Shown here piece after piece: positions 24,359-35,569 of a stretch of DNA of 64,000 nt. The notes beneath the pieces are model-generated. The model did not search any database. It worked only from the letters and a program-made list of their open reading frames with translations, and was not told where the DNA came from. Position 1 is the first letter of the stretch. Every line of letters begins with the position of its first letter. Position numbers and translations under genes: made by a program. The DNA lies in the NCBI RefSeq assembly GCF_004362855.1, contig NZ_SNXW01000001.1, forward strand, positions 618,121-682,120, given 5' to 3'. The DNA comes from Aquabacterium commune (GTDB taxonomy: Bacteria; Pseudomonadota; Gammaproteobacteria; Burkholderiales; Burkholderiaceae_C).

Positions 24359-26305
24359 GTGGGCGCGCCGGCTGAACGGGCGCAAAATGGCGGATCGGTC
24401 GTTTCTCGCCCCAATTCTGTGCAGCATCCATCCAACGCTCCGCTCAGCAAATCCCAGCTCGCCGCATTGACTCTGGGCGCCCTGGGGGTCGTCTATGGCG
24501 ACATCGGCACCAGCCCACTGTACGCTTTCAAGGAAGTCTTCGCGCACGGGCACCTCCAGCCCACGCCGGAGAACATCCACGGCATCCTGTCGCTGATGTT
24601 CTGGACGCTGACGGTGATCGTGTCGCTGAAATACGTCACGCTCATCCTGCGCGCCGACAACAACGGCGAAGGCGGCCTGATCGCCATGCTCGCGCTGGCC
24701 TCCACCGCGGTCAAAGACAAACCCCGAACGCGGTCGGTGCTGCTGGCCATCGGCATCTTCGGCACGGCCATCTTTTTCGGTGACGGGGTCATCACGCCGG
24801 CCATTTCGGTGCTCTCTGCCGTCGAGGGCATGGAGGTCGCAGCCCCGGGGCTGGAGCGCTTCGTCGTGCCCATCACCCTGGTGGTGCTGACGCTGCTGTT
24901 CATGGTGCAAAAGCACGGCACGGGCGGCATCGGCAAGTTCTTCGGGCCGATCACGGCGGTGTGGTTCATCGTGCTGGCCGTCATGGGCATGCAGCACATC
25001 CTGGCCAATCCCTCGGTGCTGGTGGCCATGAGCCCGCACCATGCCCTGGGCTTCATCGTGAACCACCCCGGGCTGGCCTTCATCGCCCTGGGCGCCGTCA
25101 TCCTGTGCGCCACCGGGGCCGAGGCGCTCTACGCCGACATGGGGCACTTCGGCAAGCTGCCCATCCGCCTGGCCTGGTTCAGCCTGGTGATGCCGGCACT
25201 GGTCATCAACTACTTCGGCCAGGGCGCCATGCTGCTGGCCCACCCCGAAAACATCGGCAACCCCTTCTTCGAGATGGCGCCGCAATGGGCGCTGTACCCG
25301 CTGGTCGGCCTGGCCACCTGCGCGACCTTCATTGCTTCACAGGCCTTGATCTCTGCGGCGTTCTCGGTCACCAAGCAGGTCATCCAGCTGGGCTACCTGC
25401 CGCGCCTGCGCGTGCTGCACACCTCCGAGAAGGAAACCGGCCAGATCTACATCCCCTTCGTGAACTGGAGCCTGTACGCCTGCATCGTGATGGCCGTGAT
25501 CTTCTTTGGCTCCAGCAGCAAGCTGGCCGCGGCTTACGGCATCACGGTCACCATCGACATGCTGATCACGACGGTGATGACCTTCTTCGTGATCCGCTTC
25601 GCCTGGGGCCTGGGCCTGGCGCTGTGCGTGGCCGCCACCGGGGTGTTCTTTGTCATCGACGTGCTGTTCTTCAGCGCCAACGTGGTCAAGGTCATCGACG
25701 GCGGCTGGTTCCCCCTGCTGATCGGCGTGGTCATGTTCAGCCTGATGCAGACCTGGAAAGACGGCCGCGCCTTGCTGAGCGAACGGCTGCGCTCGGACGC
25801 CATCGACCTGCACCCCTTCCTGGAAGCGGTGTTCTGCAGCCCGCCGCTGCGCGTGGCCGGCACGGCGGTGTTCATGAACGCCGATGCGGGCACCACGCCC
25901 AACGCGCTGCTGCACAACCTCAAGCACAACAAGGTGCTGCACCACCAGAACCTGTTCGTCACGGTGCGCTCGCACGAGGTGCCCTGGATCCGCGATGCCG
26001 ACCGCATCGAAGTCGAAGACATGGGCAACGACTGCTGGCAGATCATGCTGCACTTCGGCTTCAAGGACGAGCCCGATGTGCCACGTGCGCTCAAGTTGCT
26101 GCAAGCGCACGGCGTGCAGATCGACGACATGGAGACCAGCTACTTCCTGTCGCGTGACATCGTCATCCCGACCATCGGCGGCGGCATGATGCCCTGGCGC
26201 GAAAAGCTCTTCGCCAGCATGCATCGCAACGCATCGGGTGTGGCCGACTTCCTGAGCCTGCCCACCAACCGCGTGGTGGAGTTGGGCTCGAAGGTGGAGA
26301 TCTGA
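24359..26305 (+). CDS. kup: Kup-family low-affinity potassium transporter
   Basis: Up to 648 residues. The Kup hallmark [22 protein letters not shown] lies at about residues 41-62, followed by some twelve membrane helices and a cytoplasmic C-terminal domain of about 170 residues, which contains [13 protein letters not shown] and the terminal [10 protein letters not shown]. It is a proton-coupled K+ importer. The start is uncertain: the frame opens with GTG at 24359, but a second GTG at 24419 would give 628 residues, closer to the usual length; neither has a good ribosome site. The benE-type gene starts 4 bases after its stop, so they are coupled. Confidence 0.9.
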   Translation: MGAPAERAQNGGSVVSRPNSVQHPSNAPLSKSQLAALTLGALGVVYGDIGTSPLYAFKEVFAHGHLQPTPENIHGILSLMFWTLTVIVSLKYVTLILRADNNGEGGLIAMLALASTAVKDKPRTRSVLLAIGIFGTAIFFGDGVITPAISVLSAVEGMEVAAPGLERFVVPITLVVLTLLFMVQKHGTGGIGKFFGPITAVWFIVLAVMGMQHILANPSVLVAMSPHHALGFIVNHPGLAFIALGAVILCATGAEALYADMGHFGKLPIRLAWFSLVMPALVINYFGQGAMLLAHPENIGNPFFEMAPQWALYPLVGLATCATFIASQALISAAFSVTKQVIQLGYLPRLRVLHTSEKETGQIYIPFVNWSLYACIVMAVIFFGSSSKLAAAYGITVTIDMLITTVMTFFVIRFAWGLGLALCVAATGVFFVIDVLFFSANVVKVIDGGWFPLLIGVVMFSLMQTWKDGRALLSERLRSDAIDLHPFLEAVFCSPPLRVAGTAVFMNADAGTTPNALLHNLKHNKVLHHQNLFVTVRSHEVPWIRDADRIEVEDMGNDCWQIMLHFGFKDEPDVPRALKLLQAHGVQIDDMETSYFLSRDIVIPTIGGGMMPWREKLFASMHRNASGVADFLSLPTNRVVELGSKVEI

Positions 26306-26309
26306 GCGC

Positions 26310-27518
26310 GTGCGGCATCTGAAAGAGATGCTGCGTGACACCTCTCTGTCGGCGGTGTCGGCCGGCTTCGTGGCCACGCTGGTGGGCTTCACCAGCACCA
26401 TCGCGCTGATCTTCCACGCGGCGCGCTCGTTGGGCGCGACGCCCGACCAGATCACCTCCTGGGTGCTGGCCTTGGGGCTGGGCATGGGTCTGAGCACGCT
26501 GGGCCTGTCGCTGTGGACGCGCGCGCCCATCCTCATCACCTGGTCCACGCCAGGTGCGGCAGTGATCGCCGGCGCGGCCACGGGCGTGAGCCTCTCCGAG
26601 GCGGTCGGGGCCTTCCTCGTGTGTGGCGTGCTGATGTGGCTGTGCGGCGTGACCGGCTGGTTCGAGCGCATCATGAACCGCATCCCGCTGGCGCTGGCCT
26701 CCAGCCTGCTGGCGGGCATCCTGGCCAAGTTCGCGCTGCTGTCGTTTGCCGCGGCCACGCCACAGCCGCTGCTCATCGTCACGATGCTGATGGTCTATCT
26801 CGTGGGCAAGCGCTGGTGGCCGCGTTATGCCGTGCTGGGCGTGCTGCTGGGCGGCACGGCCGTCGCAGCAGCCCAAGGCCTGCTGGACACCTCGCAAGTG
26901 AAGCTGCAATTCGCCCAACCCGTGTTCGTGATGCCGACGTGGTCCTGGCACGCGGTGCTCAGCATGGGCGTGCCGCTGTTCATCGTCACCATGGCCTCGC
27001 AGGCCGTGCCGGGGGTGTCGGCCATCCGCGTGTCGGGCTACCAGCCACCGGTCTCGCCCTTGATGAGCTGGTCGGGCATCACGACCGTGCTGCTCGCGCC
27101 TTTCGGTGGCTACGCCTTCAACCTGGCCGCCATCACCGCGGCCATCGTGCTCAACCCGCACGCCCATGCCGATGCCGGCAAGCGCTACACGGCGGCGATG
27201 TGGGCGGGCCTGTTCTACATCGCCATGGGCTTGCTGGGTGGCGCCGTGGCCGGGCTGCTGGCCGCCTTCCCGGCGGCGCTCATCATGGGCGTGGCGGGCA
27301 TGGCCTTGCTGGGCACCATCGCCAATGGCCTGGCCACCTCGCTGGCCGAGCCAGGCAAGCGCGAAGCGGCGCTCATCACCTTCCTGGTGACGCTGTCGGG
27401 CGTGACGTTGCTCGGCGTGGGTTCGGCCTTCTGGGGCCTTGTGGCCGGTGTGGTCACCCTCTTCGTGGAACACTACCGCATCAGGCCACCCTCGCACGAA
27501 GGGCCCGACGAGCGTTGA
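26310..27518 (+). CDS. BenE-family (benzoate/proton symporter-like) transporter
   Basis: 402 residues, almost wholly hydrophobic, with about twelve membrane segments. Family features include TLVGFTSTIALIFHAARSLGA near the start, the LITWSTPGAAVIAG segment near residue 75 and PLFIVTMASQAVPGVSAIRV near 228. BenE proteins were named for benzoate uptake in Acinetobacter, but many homologues lack any aromatic-degradation context, as here, so the substrate is unknown. The GTG at 26310 has GGAG 8 bases upstream and follows kup by 4 bases. gshB starts 57 bases later. Confidence 0.8.
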   Translation: MRHLKEMLRDTSLSAVSAGFVATLVGFTSTIALIFHAARSLGATPDQITSWVLALGLGMGLSTLGLSLWTRAPILITWSTPGAAVIAGAATGVSLSEAVGAFLVCGVLMWLCGVTGWFERIMNRIPLALASSLLAGILAKFALLSFAAATPQPLLIVTMLMVYLVGKRWWPRYAVLGVLLGGTAVAAAQGLLDTSQVKLQFAQPVFVMPTWSWHAVLSMGVPLFIVTMASQAVPGVSAIRVSGYQPPVSPLMSWSGITTVLLAPFGGYAFNLAAITAAIVLNPHAHADAGKRYTAAMWAGLFYIAMGLLGGAVAGLLAAFPAALIMGVAGMALLGTIANGLATSLAEPGKREAALITFLVTLSGVTLLGVGSAFWGLVAGVVTLFVEHYRIRPPSHEGPDER

Positions 27519-27575
27519 TGCCATCTGGCCCCACACGCTCCAGCGCGACCGCCAGCCCCACCCTCCACCGCCGCC

Positions 27576-28526
27576 ATGCCACAGCTCCTCTTCGTCGCCG
27601 ATCCGCTCGAGACCTTCAAGACCCACAAGGACAGCACCTTCGCCATGATGCGCGAGGCGGCCTCGCGCGGGCACACGCTGTGGGCCTGCGAGCCGCAGCA
27701 GCTGGTGTGGCAACGCGGTGGCGTGGTCACGGCGCACGCGCGCCGCATCACGCTCACAGCTGATGCGCACGACTGGTTCGACGAAGTCGAAGCCGCCGAC
27801 ATCGCCCTGTGCCAGCTCGATGCCGTGCTCATGCGCAAGGACCCGCCGTTTGACGCCGAGTACCTCTACACCACCCACCTGCTGACCCAGGCCGAGCGCG
27901 AAGGCGCGCGCGTGTTCAACAGCCCCGAGGCCCTGCGCGCCCACCCCGAGAAGCTGGCCATCCTGGAGTTCCCGCAGCACATCGCGCCCACCCTCGTCAC
28001 GCGCAGCATCGCCGCCGTGCGCGCCTTCCACGCCGAGCACCGCGACATCATCCTCAAGCCGCTCGATGGCATGGGCGGCGCCGGCATCTTCCGCGTGAAA
28101 GAAGACGGCCTGAACCTGGGCAGCATTGCCGAGACGCTGACGCGCGACGGCGCCCAGACCATCATGGTGCAGGCCTTCCTGCCGGCCATCAGCGCCGGGG
28201 ACAAGCGCGTGCTGCTGATCGACGGCGTGCCCGTGCCTTATGCCTTGGCGCGCATCCCGCAAGGCGGCGAAGTGCGCGGCAACCTGGCGGCCGGCGGCAA
28301 GGGCGTGGCCCAGCCTTTGAGCAACACCGACCGCGCCATCGCCGAACACCTCGGCCCCATCCTGGCGGCGCGCGGCCTGCTGCTCGTGGGTCTGGACATC
28401 ATCGGTGACCGCCTCACCGAGATCAACGTGACCAGCCCGACCTGCTTCCAGGAAATCACCGACCAAACCGGTTGGAACGTGGCCCAGCGCTTCATCGACG
28501 CGCTGGAAGGCAAGCTGGCCGCCTGA
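27576..28526 (+). CDS. gshB: Glutathione synthetase
   Basis: 316 residues, the normal GshB length. It joins glycine to gamma-glutamylcysteine using ATP. N-terminal domain start: FVADPLETFKTHKDSTFAMM. ATP-grasp features include ILKPLDGMGGAGIFRV near residue 152, KRVLLIDGVPVPYALARIP near 210, the glycine-rich loop GNLAAGGKG near 230, and the Mg-binding EINVTSPTCFQEI near 288. It is in the same run as gshA, with two transporter genes between. Confidence 0.95.
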   Translation: MPQLLFVADPLETFKTHKDSTFAMMREAASRGHTLWACEPQQLVWQRGGVVTAHARRITLTADAHDWFDEVEAADIALCQLDAVLMRKDPPFDAEYLYTTHLLTQAEREGARVFNSPEALRAHPEKLAILEFPQHIAPTLVTRSIAAVRAFHAEHRDIILKPLDGMGGAGIFRVKEDGLNLGSIAETLTRDGAQTIMVQAFLPAISAGDKRVLLIDGVPVPYALARIPQGGEVRGNLAAGGKGVAQPLSNTDRAIAEHLGPILAARGLLLVGLDIIGDRLTEINVTSPTCFQEITDQTGWNVAQRFIDALEGKLAA

Positions 28527-28615
28527 CATCGCCAGCAGACAGCGTCACGCCAAACAGCGACAATACCGGGTTGTCCGGCCCCACGGGGGCCCCTTGCTGC
28601 TTACCCGGATCCTCC

Positions 28616-30565
<1,950 letters not shown>

Positions 30566-30580
30566 GGCTGAGCCAGCAGA

Positions 30581-32374
30581 TCAGGCCGCCATCGGCTTGG
30601 GGGCAATCGCCGCCGCGCCGGTCAGCAAGGCCTGCGTGCAGGCGGCCTCCGGGTCCTCGCAACTCAGCACCTGGTCCAGCAATGGCGCCAGGCGGCGCGT
30701 GTCGGCGCGCAGCACGCGCTGCTTGACCGAGGCGATTTGCGTGGGGTGCATCGAGAAGCTGCGCAGCCCCATCGACAGCAACAACTCGGTGAAGGCCGGG
30801 TCGCCGGCCATCTCGCCGCACACGCTCACGCCCTTGCCCGCCGCGCGCGCCTGAGCGATGGTGGTGTGCAGCAGCTGCAAAACCGCGGGGTGCCAGGGGT
30901 CGTAGAGGTGGGCCACGGCCTCGTCGGCGCGGTCAATGGCCAAGGTGTACTGGATCAGGTCGTTGGTGCCGATCGAGACAAAGTCGAAATGCCGCAGGAA
31001 GATGGGCATGGTCAGCGCCGCCGCCGGCACCTCGATCATGGCGCCCAGCTCGCACTGGCCGAAAGGCTTGCCCGCATCGGTCAGTTGGCGCTGCACGTGG
31101 GCGATGTTCTCCAACGTCTGGCGGATCTCGCGCTGGCTGGCCAGCATCGGGATCAGGATCTTCACCGGGCCATGCACCGCGGCACGGAACAGCGCGCGCA
31201 ACTGGCGGCGGAACATGCTGGGCTCGGACAGGCTCCAGCGGATGGCACGCAGGCCGAGCGCCGGATTCAGCACCGACTCATGGCGCAGCTCGCTCGACGA
31301 CATCCCCTCCAGCGGCTTGTCCGCGCCGATGTCCACCGTGCGGATGGTCACGGGCAAGCCCTTCATGGCCTCCACCGCGCGGCGGTAGGCGTCGTACTGC
31401 TCTTCCTCGTCGGGCAGGTTGCCGGCGCGGTTCATGAAGAGGAATTCGGAGCGGAACAGGCCCACGCCCACGGCACCGGCTTCCAGCGCACCGGGGCTGT
31501 CTTCCGGCATCTCGATGTTGGCCAGCAGCTCGATGCGCTCGCCGTCCAGCGTGACCGCTGGGGTGTGGCGCAAGCGGGCCAGGCGACCGCGCTCCAGCTC
31601 GGCCTGGCGCTGGCGGAAGCGGTATTCCTCCAGCACGATGGGGGAGGGGTCCACGATGACCAGGCCGGCGTCACCGTCGATGATGATGCAGTCGTCCTGG
31701 CGGATCAGGCCACTCGCCTGGCGGGCGCCCACGACGGCCGGGATGTCCATGCTGCGCGCCACGATGGCCGTGTGCGAGGTCTTGCCGCCCACGTCGGTCA
31801 CGAAGCCGCAGAACACGCTGCGCTTGAAGCTGACCATGTCGGCCGGCGCGATGTCGCTGGCCACGAGGATGAGCGGCTCGTCACCGCCGAAATCGCGGGC
31901 GTTCTGCCCCGGATCGGGCATGGGCGAGGGGCTGCCGCGGCCGATGCTGCGCAGCATGCGCTCGACCACCTGCTCCAGGTCCACCTTGCGCTCGCGGATG
32001 TAGGCGTCTTCCATCTCGTCGAACTGGCGGGCCAGCACTTCGAGCTGCGCCGACAGCGCCCATTCGGCGTTGTAGTGGCGCTGTCGGATCCAGTCCAGGG
32101 CGGCCCCCACCAGGGCCTCGTCCTGCAGCAGCATCTGGTGCACGTCCAGGATGGCGGCCAGCTCGGCGGGCGCATCGGCGGGCAGGTCGCGCTTGAGCGC
32201 ATCGAACTCGGTGGCCACCACGTCACGGGCGGTGAGCAGGCGCGCGATTTCTTCCTCGGTCCGCGCGGGATCGATGAAAACGTGCGGGACGTCCACCCGG
32301 CTGGAAGCGATCAGCACCGCGCGGCCAATGGCCACCCCGCGCGACACCGGCAAACCGAAAATCTGGATGCTCAT
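30581..32374 (-). CDS. ptsI: Phosphoenolpyruvate--protein phosphotransferase (Enzyme I)
   Basis: 597 residues. It takes phosphate from PEP onto His201 (GGKTSHTAIVARS) and passes it to HPr. The N-terminal HPr-binding helical domain, the PEP-binding GLFRSEFLFMNR loop and the C-terminal catalytic Cys in GVSVCGEMAGDP are all present, so it should be active. In Burkholderiales ptsI normally follows an EIIA gene and ptsH; here the upstream neighbour is a divergent acyltransferase gene and neither partner is in the window. The ATG at 32374 (MSIQIFGLPVSRG) has no clear ribosome site; a longer in-frame start at 32452 lacks family similarity. Confidence 0.93.
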   Translation of the reverse strand: MSIQIFGLPVSRGVAIGRAVLIASSRVDVPHVFIDPARTEEEIARLLTARDVVATEFDALKRDLPADAPAELAAILDVHQMLLQDEALVGAALDWIRQRHYNAEWALSAQLEVLARQFDEMEDAYIRERKVDLEQVVERMLRSIGRGSPSPMPDPGQNARDFGGDEPLILVASDIAPADMVSFKRSVFCGFVTDVGGKTSHTAIVARSMDIPAVVGARQASGLIRQDDCIIIDGDAGLVIVDPSPIVLEEYRFRQRQAELERGRLARLRHTPAVTLDGERIELLANIEMPEDSPGALEAGAVGVGLFRSEFLFMNRAGNLPDEEEQYDAYRRAVEAMKGLPVTIRTVDIGADKPLEGMSSSELRHESVLNPALGLRAIRWSLSEPSMFRRQLRALFRAAVHGPVKILIPMLASQREIRQTLENIAHVQRQLTDAGKPFGQCELGAMIEVPAAALTMPIFLRHFDFVSIGTNDLIQYTLAIDRADEAVAHLYDPWHPAVLQLLHTTIAQARAAGKGVSVCGEMAGDPAFTELLLSMGLRSFSMHPTQIASVKQRVLRADTRRLAPLLDQVLSCEDPEAACTQALLTGAAAIAPKPMAA

Positions 32375-32556
32375 ACTGTAGATGCTATCAGCGTGCGTGT
32401 ATGCTTGGCCTCCGGATTTGCCAGGCGAATGAACATTCCACGCCAAATCCATCCTCCATACGGCGTCACCCGCATGTCACCCGCTGTTCACGACTTCGTC
32501 ATGTTGCCGCCAGACACTGCCAACCATCGACTGAAAGCCCGAGACTGGAGATGACA

Positions 32557-33393
32557 ATGCGCGACATCCCGCTGCCCACCCTGCCCATCGCAGGCCTGTC
32601 CAACCAGCTGTCGGCCGACCGTGCCGCACGGAGGTCACTTCACCCGGGCTCCACGCGCCAAGGCTTTGAAGTCGTTTGGGCTCGCACTGAAGAAGATGTT
32701 CGCGCGGCGCAACGCCTGAGGCACGACATTTTCGTCGGCGAAATGGGCGCGCGCCTGAGCGTGCCCGCCGGCAGCCCTGACGGCCACGACATCGACCTGT
32801 TCGACCCCTACTGCGAACACCTGCTGGTGCGCCTGCAGTCGGACGACGGCGAACCGGGCGAAGTCATCGGCACCTACCGCGTGATGACGCCCGATTCGTC
32901 CAAGCGCATCGGTGGCCTCTACAGCGAAACCGAATTCGACCTGACCCGCCTGCGCGGCCTGCGCGGCAAGATGGTCGAGTTGGGTCGCTCCTGCGTGCAC
33001 CCCGACCACCGCAACGGTGGCGCCATCATGGCGCTGTGGGGCGCCCTGGCCGAGTTCATGGTCCGCAACGACCTGGACACCATGATCGGCTGCGCCAGCA
33101 TCTCCATGCGCGACGGTGGCCACGTGGCCGCCAGCCTGTGGGAGCAGCTGCGCCAGACCCACCTGGCCCCCATCGACCTGCAAGTGCGCCCCCGCCTGCC
33201 CCTGCCGGTGGAAGAGCTGGACCGCCACCTGGACGTCGAACCGCCCGCGCTGATCAAAGGCTACCTGCGTTGCGGCGCCAAGATCCTGGGCGCACCCGCC
33301 TGGGACCCCGACTTCAACACCGCCGACCTGCCGATGCTGATGCGCATCGCCGACCTGCCGGCACGCTACCGCCGCCACTTTTTGGGCGACTGA
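32557..33393 (+). CDS. OlsB-like GNAT-fold N-acyltransferase
   Basis: 278 residues. The N-acyltransferase domain has features of the ornithine-lipid enzyme OlsB and of related acyl-homoserine-lactone-synthase-like proteins: AAQRLRHDIFVGEMGA near residue 53, a central VIGTYRVM, and VELGRSCVHPDHRNGGAIMALW near residue 143. OlsB moves a 3-hydroxyacyl chain from acyl carrier protein to ornithine to form lyso-ornithine lipid. No olsA-like second acyltransferase is seen nearby, so the exact amine acceptor is not proven. I prefer the ATG at 32557 because GGAG lies 6 bases before it; another ATG at 32551 abuts the GGAG. Confidence 0.7.
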   Translation: MRDIPLPTLPIAGLSNQLSADRAARRSLHPGSTRQGFEVVWARTEEDVRAAQRLRHDIFVGEMGARLSVPAGSPDGHDIDLFDPYCEHLLVRLQSDDGEPGEVIGTYRVMTPDSSKRIGGLYSETEFDLTRLRGLRGKMVELGRSCVHPDHRNGGAIMALWGALAEFMVRNDLDTMIGCASISMRDGGHVAASLWEQLRQTHLAPIDLQVRPRLPLPVEELDRHLDVEPPALIKGYLRCGAKILGAPAWDPDFNTADLPMLMRIADLPARYRRHFLGD

Positions 33394-33524
33394 ACCTCAG
33401 GGATTGAACCTGGGCGAACGAAGCCGCACTGCGGACTCCCCACAACGGCCGCGTCTGCTTGCAGCGCGGCCGTTTGCATGAGGACACGCCAGCCCGGCCT
33501 TGATCTGCGCATAGACTGCCCGGC

Positions 33525-34946
33525 ATGTCCCAGCGCCCCGCCTCCTCCGCTCCCGCAGCCCCCCGCACGGCCACCCCGGCCCACCCGCACAGCCTGCCAC
33601 TGTGGCAACTGCTCAGCCGCTGTGCCGAGGCCGTGGCCGCCGTGCGCCAGGGGCAATCCCTGACAGATGTGCTCGCCGCCCTGCCCCCCGCAGAGCGCCC
33701 AGGCACCCAGGCCCTGTCCTTTGCCGTGCTGCGCCGCCTGGGCACCGCCCTGGCCCTGCGCCAGGCCCTCGTGCCCAAAGCCCCGGCCCCCTGGGTGGAC
33801 GGCCTGCTGCTGTCGGCCCTGGCCCTGGCCTGCGGTGACGAGTACGCCCGCCACACCCTGGTCGATCAGGCGGTGGACGCTTGCAAGCGCCGCGCCCGCC
33901 CCGCCAGCGGCCTGGTCAACGCGGTGCTGCGCCGCTTCCTGCGCGAAGAGGCCGATTTGCTGGCCGCGCTGGAAGACGACGATGTCGCGCACTTCAACCA
34001 CCCCGCTTGGTGGATCCGCCGGCTCCAGCGCGACTGGCCCGAGCATTGGCAGGCCATGCTGATGGCCAACCAGACCCAACCGCCCATGACCCTGCGCGCC
34101 AATGTGCGCCACGGCAGCAGCGCGGCCTACCGCGCGCGCCTCATCGAAGCGGGCCTGCTGGCACCCGACAGCGCCCCGACCGCTACCGCGCAGGCCAGCG
34201 CCCCCCCCCTGGAGCCCGAAGGCTTCGACCCCATCGTGCTGCCCCGTGGCGTGCCCGTCCAGCAGCTGCCGGGTTTTGCCGAGGGCGATGCCTCGGTGCA
34301 AGACGCCGCCGCGCAACTGGCCGCGCCCCTGCTGGTGCACGCCGGTGGGCGCCCCCTGCCCGCCGGCGCCCGCGTGCTCGACGCCTGCGCCGCGCCAGGC
34401 GGCAAAACCGCCCACCTGCTGGAGCTGGCCGACCTGGACGTCACCGCGCTCGACAGCGACCCGCAGCGCCTGGTGCGGGTCAACGAGACCCTGCAACGCC
34501 TGGGCCTGGGCCCCAACGACCACACCCGCACCGTGGCCGCCGACGCCAGCCAGCCAGCCACCTGGTGGGACGGCCAAGCCTTCGACGCCATCCTGCTGGA
34601 CGCCCCCTGCAGCGCCTCGGGCATCGTGCGACGCCACCCCGACGTGCGCTGGTTGCGCCGCGAATCCGACCTCACGGCCCTGGCCCGCACCCAGGACGCC
34701 CTGCTGGACGCGCTGTGGCCGCTGCTCAAACCGGGCGGCCATCTGCTGTATTGCACCTGCTCCATCTTCCGCATCGAGGGCCAGGAACGCATCGACGCGT
34801 TTTTGCAACGCACGCCGGGCGCCCGGGCGCTGCCCTCCCCCGGGCACCTGCGCCCTGTGGTCGAATACTTGGACCCCATCGCCGCCCCAGCGAGCCGCGG
34901 CATGGGCGATGGCTTCTTTTACGCCCTGCTGTCCAAACCCTCCTGA
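33525..34946 (+). CDS. rsmB: 16S rRNA (cytosine-967-C5) methyltransferase
   Basis: 473 residues. An N-terminal NusB-like RNA-binding domain (about residues 20-160) precedes a SAM-dependent methyltransferase domain with the cofactor motif DACAAPGGKTAHLLEL near residue 286. The two functional cysteines are in DAPCSASGIVRRHPDV and YCTCSIFRIEGQERI, the latter holding the nucleophile. It methylates C967 of 16S rRNA. It heads the rsmB-DUF4390-ntrY-ntrX block found widely in Betaproteobacteria and is 9 bases from the DUF4390 gene. Confidence 0.93.
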   Translation: MSQRPASSAPAAPRTATPAHPHSLPLWQLLSRCAEAVAAVRQGQSLTDVLAALPPAERPGTQALSFAVLRRLGTALALRQALVPKAPAPWVDGLLLSALALACGDEYARHTLVDQAVDACKRRARPASGLVNAVLRRFLREEADLLAALEDDDVAHFNHPAWWIRRLQRDWPEHWQAMLMANQTQPPMTLRANVRHGSSAAYRARLIEAGLLAPDSAPTATAQASAPPLEPEGFDPIVLPRGVPVQQLPGFAEGDASVQDAAAQLAAPLLVHAGGRPLPAGARVLDACAAPGGKTAHLLELADLDVTALDSDPQRLVRVNETLQRLGLGPNDHTRTVAADASQPATWWDGQAFDAILLDAPCSASGIVRRHPDVRWLRRESDLTALARTQDALLDALWPLLKPGGHLLYCTCSIFRIEGQERIDAFLQRTPGARALPSPGHLRPVVEYLDPIAAPASRGMGDGFFYALLSKPS

Positions 34947-34954
34947 CGTGCGTG

Positions 34955-35554
34955 ATGCCCCCGATGCCCCGCCGCGACCTGCTCAAGCACAGCGCCCGCC
35001 TGGCGCTGGCAGCGGCCGTGGCGCCGGCCAGCCAGTGCGCGCAAGCACAAGCCAGCACCGCGCGCAGCGGCATCGAACTCACGGCCCTGTACGCCCAGCA
35101 AAGCGATGAAGGCGTGCTGCTGAGCTATGCCGTGCGCTTCGAGCTGTCACGCGAGGTCGAGCAGGCGCTGAGCCGGGGCGTGGCGGTGGTCTTCGCCGCG
35201 CAAGCCGAACTGCTGCGCAGCCGCTGGTACTGGATGGACCAGTCCCGCGCCCTGGCCACACGCCGCTGGCGCCTGGGCTACCAACCCCTCACCCGGCAAT
35301 GGCGCCTGAACGTCGATGGCCTGAGCCGCCACTTTGCCCAGCTCAGCGAGGCCCTGGACGTGGTGCGCAAAGGCACACGCTGGCGCATCGCCGACGCCGT
35401 GTCTCCTGGCGAAGAGCCCGACCACCACATCGAATTCAGCTTCAAGCTCGACACCGACGAGCTCCCCCGGCCCTTGCAGATCGGGCTGGGCACGTCCACG
35501 GGCTGGGACCTGTCCGTGCAGCGCCGCATCCAACTCGCGCCCATCAGCCGCTGA
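34955..35554 (+). CDS. DUF4390 exported protein
   Basis: 199 residues. A twin-arginine-like N-terminus (PRRDLLKHSARLALAAAV) is followed by a hydrophobic stretch and a likely cleavage site after CAQAQA. The rest is a beta-rich DUF4390 domain with SYAVRFELSREVEQALSRGV and the typical RLGYQPLTRQWRL. The function is unknown. Its fixed place between rsmB and ntrY suggests a link to the NtrY sensor, perhaps as a periplasmic accessory. The start could also be the ATG at 34964. Confidence 0.7.
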   Translation: MPPMPRRDLLKHSARLALAAAVAPASQCAQAQASTARSGIELTALYAQQSDEGVLLSYAVRFELSREVEQALSRGVAVVFAAQAELLRSRWYWMDQSRALATRRWRLGYQPLTRQWRLNVDGLSRHFAQLSEALDVVRKGTRWRIADAVSPGEEPDHHIEFSFKLDTDELPRPLQIGLGTSTGWDLSVQRRIQLAPISR

Positions 35555-35569
35555 GCGCGACACCACGCC

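Noticed and set aside
24347-24359. CCCCAC-A-GTGGGG palindrome before kup, considered as an operator or terminator
   Set aside because: A 1-base loop cannot form a hairpin, there is no T-run, and a GC-rich 13-mer of this kind is expected by chance in such DNA.
24387-24470. An ATG at 24387 considered as the kup start
   Set aside because: It is in a different frame and runs into a stop at about 24470, so it cannot start Kup.
33881-35554. A 557-codon frame running through rsmB into the DUF4390 gene as one protein
   Set aside because: The first two thirds are an off-frame shadow of rsmB; only the end from 34955 has real protein features.
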